This document shows, piece after piece, positions 7,221 to 10,969 of a stretch of DNA of 10,969 bases. Origin of the DNA: Nephromyces sp. MM_2019 (lineage: Eukaryota > Apicomplexa > Aconoidasida > Nephromycida); the NCBI GenBank assembly GCA_015657535.1, contig JADHZB010000165.1, positions 1 to 10,969 of the forward strand, given 5' to 3'. Below the pieces are notes generated by a model that saw only the letters and a list, made by a program, of their open reading frames with translations, made no database searches and was not told where the DNA came from. The translations under genes were made by a program, and so were the position numbers. Numbering within the stretch: the first letter of the stretch is position 1; the number at the start of each line of letters is the position of its first letter.

Positions 7221-7720
7221 TTCATCCCTCCCGCTCTCCCTCTCAGTTCTCAGCACTAAAATTGCAACACTATAAAACTGCTGAAAATCCCCTCGTCACA
7301 CGCATACACACACATCTCCTTTCTTCACACTTGGCGGAGGCATAACTCGTCAGCTTACGCGCACACCACTCCCTCTACTAAGCAGTTCGCTACCTTTGTC
7401 TTTTTGCAGCTATACACACTAGAATCTAATACCTCCACTTTTACTCCTCTGTGTGTGAGCATTCCACGCACACTGAAGCACAAGAGCTTCGAATAAGGCG
7501 TGAGCGCTCTGAAAAGTATCCTCGTCAACGCAACTTTCATTCGCCATGAAAAGTAATGACGATGGAGGGAGTCACAGACACACACATATAGAAGTGCGTA
7601 GAAGATAAGCCTTTTATACTTAGCTCCTGTATGTGTGCTGCATAATCAACGGAATCCTACGAGTGCTGAGGCTTGCAACGAAGCCACTTTTAAATACTGT
7701 TGGATTTGCCAGAGAAGGCG
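7221..7720 (-). CDS. Unrecognised gene, three candidate exons
   Basis: Not recognised. Exons 7720-7661 (RLLWQIQQYLKVASLQASAL), 7508-7433 (SAHALFEALVLQCAWNAH plus TQRSKSG) and 7255-7221 (LRTERESGRDE) join with matching phases (0; 0 to 1; 1 to 0) and introns of 152 and 177 nt, similar in size to those of SF3A2. Acceptors are CGTTTTTAG, CTTTTCAG and CAATTTTAG. The first two exons would form long amphipathic helices. Competing frames exist: minus 7718-7620 (SLANPTVFKSGFVASLSTRR) and 7550-7370 (MKVALTRILFRALTPYSK), and plus 7320-7488. The exon at 7221 is not in a phase that joins directly to the candidate exons at 6652, so it is unknown whether the two groups are one gene. Confidence 0.35.
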
Positions 7721-7771
7721 CTAAAAACGCCTAGAGAAGAAGTTTGAAACGCCTAGAGAAGATGCTAGAAA
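7707..7771. repeat. Three tandem ~22-bp units at a candidate 3' splice site
   Basis: Units 7707-7727, 7728-7749 and 7750-7771 share GCC(T)AGAGAAG..(G/T)..(A/G)AAAC. On the minus strand each reads as a pyrimidine-rich CTTCTCTAG(G)CGTTT word, that is, a polypyrimidine-AG signal repeated immediately upstream of the exon proposed to start at 7720. Confidence 0.65.
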
Positions 7772-8149
7772 CCCCAAAATACTACACAAACCACTATTTT
7801 CTCGACTTTTCCCATAATCAATTAAAGCTACAACCTCTACAGTCAAGAGTGTTATCCTCTATCAAGCTAGCGAGAGCGTATGAAATCCCACAAAAACGGG
7901 GAAACATTCGTTAAGCAAATAATATCAAGAAGAAGGAGGAAACAGAATTTCATGCCCTTTTCTAGCAAAGCAGGCAATGTTATGCTTAATCAGAAGAGAT
8001 TCATTGAAGAAGTGTATTCTTCATTGCATTGAAGAAACCGATTTTTACCTATTCTTCAAATTTTTCGCTACTTTTCTTTCTTCAAATGAACACACACACA
8101 AACGCATGCAACTTCCCTCAGACAAGTTGTTACCCTTCACTTCCTCTTC

Positions 8150-8171
8150 ACACACACACACACACACACAA
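8150..8171. repeat. (CA)n microsatellite
   Basis: Uninterrupted CA run just before a purine-rich GGGAGA/GAGAGG stretch and the 16-bp array. Confidence 0.85.
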
Positions 8172-8240
8172 AAGAGGGAAGTAAGAAGAGGGAGATGATG
8201 AGAGGGAGAAGTGAGAGAAGAGCAGCAGAGAGGGTGATAG

Positions 8241-8440
8241 TGACACACACAGCGATACACATGCAGACTGACACACACAGAACGATACACACACACAGCG
8301 ATACACATGCAGAGCGATACACACACAGAGCGATACACACACACAGCGATACACACACAGAGCGATACACACACAGAGCGATACACACACAGAGCGATAC
8401 ACACACAGAGCGATACACACACAGAGCGAAACACATACAG
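8241..8440. repeat. 16-bp minisatellite, about 12 units
   Basis: Head-to-tail copies of GCGATACACACACAGA. The 3' part (about 8345-8430) is nearly perfect; the 5' part has 18-bp variants and copies with CATGCAGA in place of CACACAGA. Because 16 is not a multiple of three, every frame cycles through the same three words, so all three minus frames and one plus frame remain open. These long open frames are repeat artefacts. Confidence 0.9.
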
Positions 8441-8753
8441 AATAGAAAATGGTCGTAAAGCGCCATACACGCTCCGATAGCAAGATGAAGGAGACGATTA
8501 AAACAACAAAAGGACACTTTTTCGGGTAGAACTAGAGGGAGGAAACATCAATTTGATCCTCTTATTGATGATTTTAGTTTTAATCTTAAAATAAAAAGTC
8601 ACATTAAAATACAGAGAAAACCCACTTTACACTCATTTTTCTCTTGTTCTTTTCTTTATCCTCTTCTTCATCTTTTCTTGTTGCTTCTTCGTTTTCACCT
8701 TCATAGTCTTCATCCTTTTCGTCTCTGCCCCCACCCCAATCCCCCCCTTATAA

Positions 8754-9071
8754 GCAAAATTTACTGCTAAATCAGCAAACTTATGCATTTGTAGAGCTGA
8801 AAAAATCACAGAGAGCATCCCTCCACATTATAACAACGAAGCACCCCCTAAAGCTTCCTTGAAGGCTCTAAAAGCTCCACCTTTTCAGAAGAAGAGCTTT
8901 GAAGATTCCATGAAACCGAGAAAACAGCTGATTTCTTACTTAAAAGAAGTAGAGGCCGCTCAAAGAAGCATCGCAATCAAATTTCCGGAGAAAGCACCTT
9001 CAAATCACATTTTCCATGTGAAGGAGAAGAAGAAGCAGAGAGACGGAAAAATACACACAAGTTATGGCTAG
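8754..9071 (+). CDS. Open frame, hypothetical lysine-rich exon
   Basis: A 105-codon plus-strand frame with no repeats, ending TAG at 9069-9071. It contains APPKASLKALKAPPFQKK, LISYLKEVEAAQRSIAIKF and HIFHVKEKKKQRD: a basic, partly helical sequence with low Val/Cys, unlike repeat-derived frames. A possible acceptor (GCATTTGTAG) lies just before 8794. There is no ATG in the early part, so it would be an internal or last exon. A minus-strand frame overlaps its start (8798-8633, QMHKFADLAVNFAYKGG, after a GATTTTTTCAG acceptor), with a 7-G run beyond which a different frame is acidic (DEDYEGENEE). The neighbouring CA-rich sequence would suggest a minus-strand gene. Function unknown. Confidence 0.27.
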   Translation, partial: AKFTAKSANLCICRAEKITESIPPHYNNEAPPKASLKALKAPPFQKKSFEDSMKPRKQLISYLKEVEAAQRSIAIKFPEKAPSNHIFHVKEKKKQRDGKIHTSYG

Positions 9072-9561
9072 TAATCGCTTCCCACCTGGGACACTAAGAA
9101 GCCTCTCAAATGGAAAGCATAGAGCCTTCACATAAGTATGGGCTTGTGTACGTACACACAGTATCGCACGCGCACACATAGATACACGAACCAACATACC
9201 AACACACATAGATACACAAACGCTAACCCCCACATATACAAGTATAGCAAAGCTTAGCAATCTTGCTCCGAGAGTATCATTGGAAACACACACATACACA
9301 TTCGCCTTGGAGAAGTAAGGGCTTCTTATCGCCACCTTTATTCGATGGGAGAAGAGTTAGCCTTTCACTCAAAAGATGGGAGAGGGGGGGGGGAATATAT
9401 ATCACACACACACACACACACACACACCAAGTTGGGGGGGGCAGGAATTCTGCTGATTGTAGACTCGTTCTTCACAAATCTCTCTAACACACATCTTCTT
9501 CACAGACCTACACACACATACTTCACATTCTTCACACATTCATCTTACACATACACACTCC
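9072..9561. other. Intergenic, downstream of the PLP enzyme gene
   Basis: CA-rich throughout (9155-9235, 9283-9300, 9403-9426, 9487-9556), with two G runs (9385-9394 and 9434-9441). Short open frames (for example plus 9300-9405, RASYRHLYSMGEELAFHS) have no motif. It would contain the 3' UTR and poly(A) region of the minus-strand gene ending at 9562. Confidence 0.5.
9403..9426. repeat. (CA)12 microsatellite
   Basis: Pure CA run between a 10-G run and an 8-G run. Confidence 0.9.
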
Positions 9562-10230
9562 TCACTCCACAAACTTCTCTAAAGCCTCCTCCAGCGCAGC
9601 GATAATATCATCTGGATCTTCCAAACCAATCTGTAAAAGAAGGTTGGAAGGAATCGTTTAAATTTCTCATTAAACATAGAGAAATTCTGCACACACACGC
9701 ACACACGCACACTGGAAGAAGTTGCACTCCGGAGGCAGGCAGGTCGAATCCAAACAGTATATACACACAGACGTACACGCAGATGCACGTACAGATATGC
9801 TGATAGATACACACACACACACGCATAGAGAAATGTACATGCAGATGCACACACAAAAAGAAGCACACTCCCGTTCACACAGGTACACACACTAAGACAA
9901 AAAACACACCAAAATAAGCCTGTAAAACAGCCCATAGATACACAGCGATAGGCATACACACACACAAAGAGTATACACTCACCGACAAACGGATCAAGTT
10001 CTTGGTTATGCCAGCGTCGTCCAATTGCTTCTTAGTCAAAACTGCAGCACACACCGACACACAAACGGAGAAGATAGTCTTTTACACTTTCTTACGTAGA
10101 AGAAACTTACCTCAAAGAAACATCTTCAAGTATCTATCCCACACAAACCACAAAACCTCTGTTTTTTCGCAGTTCACACCCACTACACACATTGCTACAC
10201 ACACTCACACCAACCCACAGCAACCATATC

Positions 10231-10295
<65 letters not shown>

Positions 10296-10581
10296 CCCAT
10301 TCTACCTGCATGTGAACCCCGACTAGGAAGCAGCGACAAACTCTCTGTAGATCCCAGGCTGGCAGCATAGTGAAACATAGGGAGGTTAACGGCTAGATTC
10401 AGGGCAGTCTCCTCTTTTGGATCATGAAGCTCAAAGGATAGCAACCCACTACACATTGGAGTCTTAACACACACAATCTGCTCATCTCCATCTTCACCTT
10501 CTTCGGGTTTCTTTGATGAGGGAATGTAGTGCTTGGCAAGGAGCTTCTTTGCTTTCTCATAGTCAGGATGACCAGGGAGAC
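9562..10581 (-). CDS. Cys/Met-metabolism PLP-dependent enzyme (cystathionine gamma-lyase / methionine gamma-lyase / cystathionine beta-lyase class), C-terminal exons
   Basis: Fold-type I PLP enzyme of sulfur amino acid metabolism, normally a cytosolic tetramer that makes or cleaves cystathionine or related thioethers. Three exons are visible: 10581-10306 (enters in phase 1, 91 full codons), 10041-9983 (19 codons) and 9630-9562 (22 codons plus TGA). Introns are 264 and 352 nt. Family blocks are in order: GLPGHPDYEKAKK (family PGLPSHP..ELAK), CSGLLSFEL (family GGMLSFEL), the helix with SLGSTESLSLLPSRGSHA (family SLGG.ESL...P..THA), then KKQLDDAGITKNLIRLS joined to IGLEDPDDIIAALEEAL (family RLSVGLED..DLI.DLEQAL). 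Joining at TCG|GTGAGT restores RLS-IGLED exactly, which fixes that intron. An acidic, lysine-rich insert of about 20 residues (SSKKPEEGEDGDEQ) sits between the AKK helix and CSGLL, where family members usually have only a few residues. The PLP lysine and N-terminal domain are not in these exons and probably lie beyond 10969. The subfamily, and so the exact reaction, cannot be decided from this part. Confidence 0.93.
10232..10294. repeat. (CA)31 microsatellite in an intron of the PLP enzyme gene
   Basis: A 63-bp uninterrupted AC run, the longest in the window. It begins about 11 bp after the donor (HA-G|GTAGAATGGG, minus strand), so on the sense strand it is a (TG)31 tract at the 5' end of the 264-nt intron 10042-10305. 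Confidence 0.95.
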
Positions 10582-10969
10582 CTAAAGGGGGGAGTTGAGG
10601 ATGTGTGTGTGAAAAAGGGGGGGGGTTGTTTGGCTGTCGTGGGTGGGGGGTTGTGGGGGTGGTTCGAGGCTGCTTCGCGGTGGTGATTGGGAATAGGGAG
10701 GGGATTTTCATAGGATGTGAATGCAGGGGGGGTGCTTGATTGAGGAGATAGAAACCATCAATTCATTAAAAAGGAAAAACTCAATATTCACACACAGCAC
10801 CTTCATTGAGGAATATGTCAAGCATACAAATGCGAAATGCCAAAAGTGTGTGTGTGCGTGTAAACTAAAACCCAAAGCAACTGGGTTCTTCTATCTTCAG
10901 ACCGCTCTCTACCTTGTTCTTTCTCCTTTGCCTTCATCACCACACCCCACCACACCTCACCAGACCCCC
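10582..10969. other. Right edge: intron or unresolved upstream part of the PLP enzyme gene
   Basis: On the minus strand this leads into the acceptor CCCCCCTTTAG before 10581. It contains C/G homopolymers and a TG tract at 10846-10861. I looked for the family block that precedes GLPGHP (a VLYPG-like end in phase 1) and did not find it, so the upstream exon is probably beyond 10969. Confidence 0.45.

Larger units (their letters stand above)
7721..8630. other. Unassigned region
   Basis: Contains the 22-bp repeat, a plus-strand open frame without a recognisable domain (7750-7915, MLETPKYYTNHYFLDF, ending TAA), a minus-strand open stretch with a hydrophobic start (about 7960-7875, MKFCFLLLLDIICLTN) and the 16-bp repeat array. 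The plus and minus frames overlap partly and neither has motif support. AT-rich sequence at 8540-8625 (TTTTAATCTTAAAATAAAAAG) is non-coding in appearance. Confidence 0.45.

Noticed and set aside
8195..8458. Plus-strand open frame rich in THRAIHTHSDTH
   Set aside because: The same minisatellite read on the other strand.
8045..8517. Three long overlapping minus-strand open frames (111-141 codons) rich in CVYRSVCVSLCVC
   Set aside because: They are translations of the 16-bp minisatellite; a period not divisible by three keeps every frame open. No non-repeat coding signal.
9579..9965. Cys/Val-rich minus-strand frames between the PLP enzyme exons
   Set aside because: They read through the 352-nt intron 9631-9982 in the wrong frame.
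10002..10370. Plus-strand open frame with a long His-Thr tract
   Set aside because: Antisense to two confident exons of the PLP enzyme and the (CA)31 repeat.

Overview
This is ordinary nuclear DNA from an intron-rich eukaryote, not a prokaryotic or viral region. Coding sequence is broken into short exons of about 50-300 bp. The introns use GT...AG ends and are filled with TG dinucleotides read on the sense strand. Two proteins are recognised with high confidence from conserved family motifs: the spliceosome subunit SF3A2 and a PLP enzyme of the Cys/Met (transsulfuration) family. The SF3A2 sequence and the compact layout would fit a protist, possibly an alveolate/apicomplexan relative. That placement is a guess, because no lineage marker is present. 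No tRNA, rRNA, transposase, CRISPR array or operon structure was seen.

Layout. Positions 1-2832 (+) hold the 3' part of a helical-repeat gene with TOG/HEAT-like exons, built from phase-compatible exons with unusually even introns (217, 222, 225 and probably 219 nt). Positions 2833-3775 are TG-rich with no convincing gene. Positions 3776-4183 (-) hold a weak chain of three phase-compatible candidate exons, perhaps preceded by an open frame with a signal-peptide-like start (to 4630). Positions 4645-5657 (-) are SF3A2, complete in four exons. Positions 5658-6427 hold a degenerate ~33-bp tandem repeat upstream of SF3A2. Positions 6428-7720 (-) hold two groups of candidate exons of an unrecognised gene, separated by a ~42-bp tandem repeat. 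Positions 7721-9561 are unassigned, with a 16-bp tandem repeat and one open (+) frame. Positions 9562-10581 (-) are the C-terminal three exons of the Cys/Met PLP enzyme, whose N-terminal exons were not found and probably lie beyond the window. Positions 10582-10969 show no clear exon.

The identified genes have unrelated housekeeping roles (microtubule/helical-repeat protein, pre-mRNA splicing, sulfur amino acid metabolism), so no joint pathway is inferred and I found no novel multi-gene system. The most interesting signals are non-coding: sense-strand-oriented TG repeats in introns, six exact copies of the 10-bp palindrome TGTACGTACA, several tandem repeat families of different unit length, and homopolymer runs where the reading frame becomes ambiguous. 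Most apparent ORFs rich in Val-Cys or Thr-His are translations of TG/CA repeats and are not genes.
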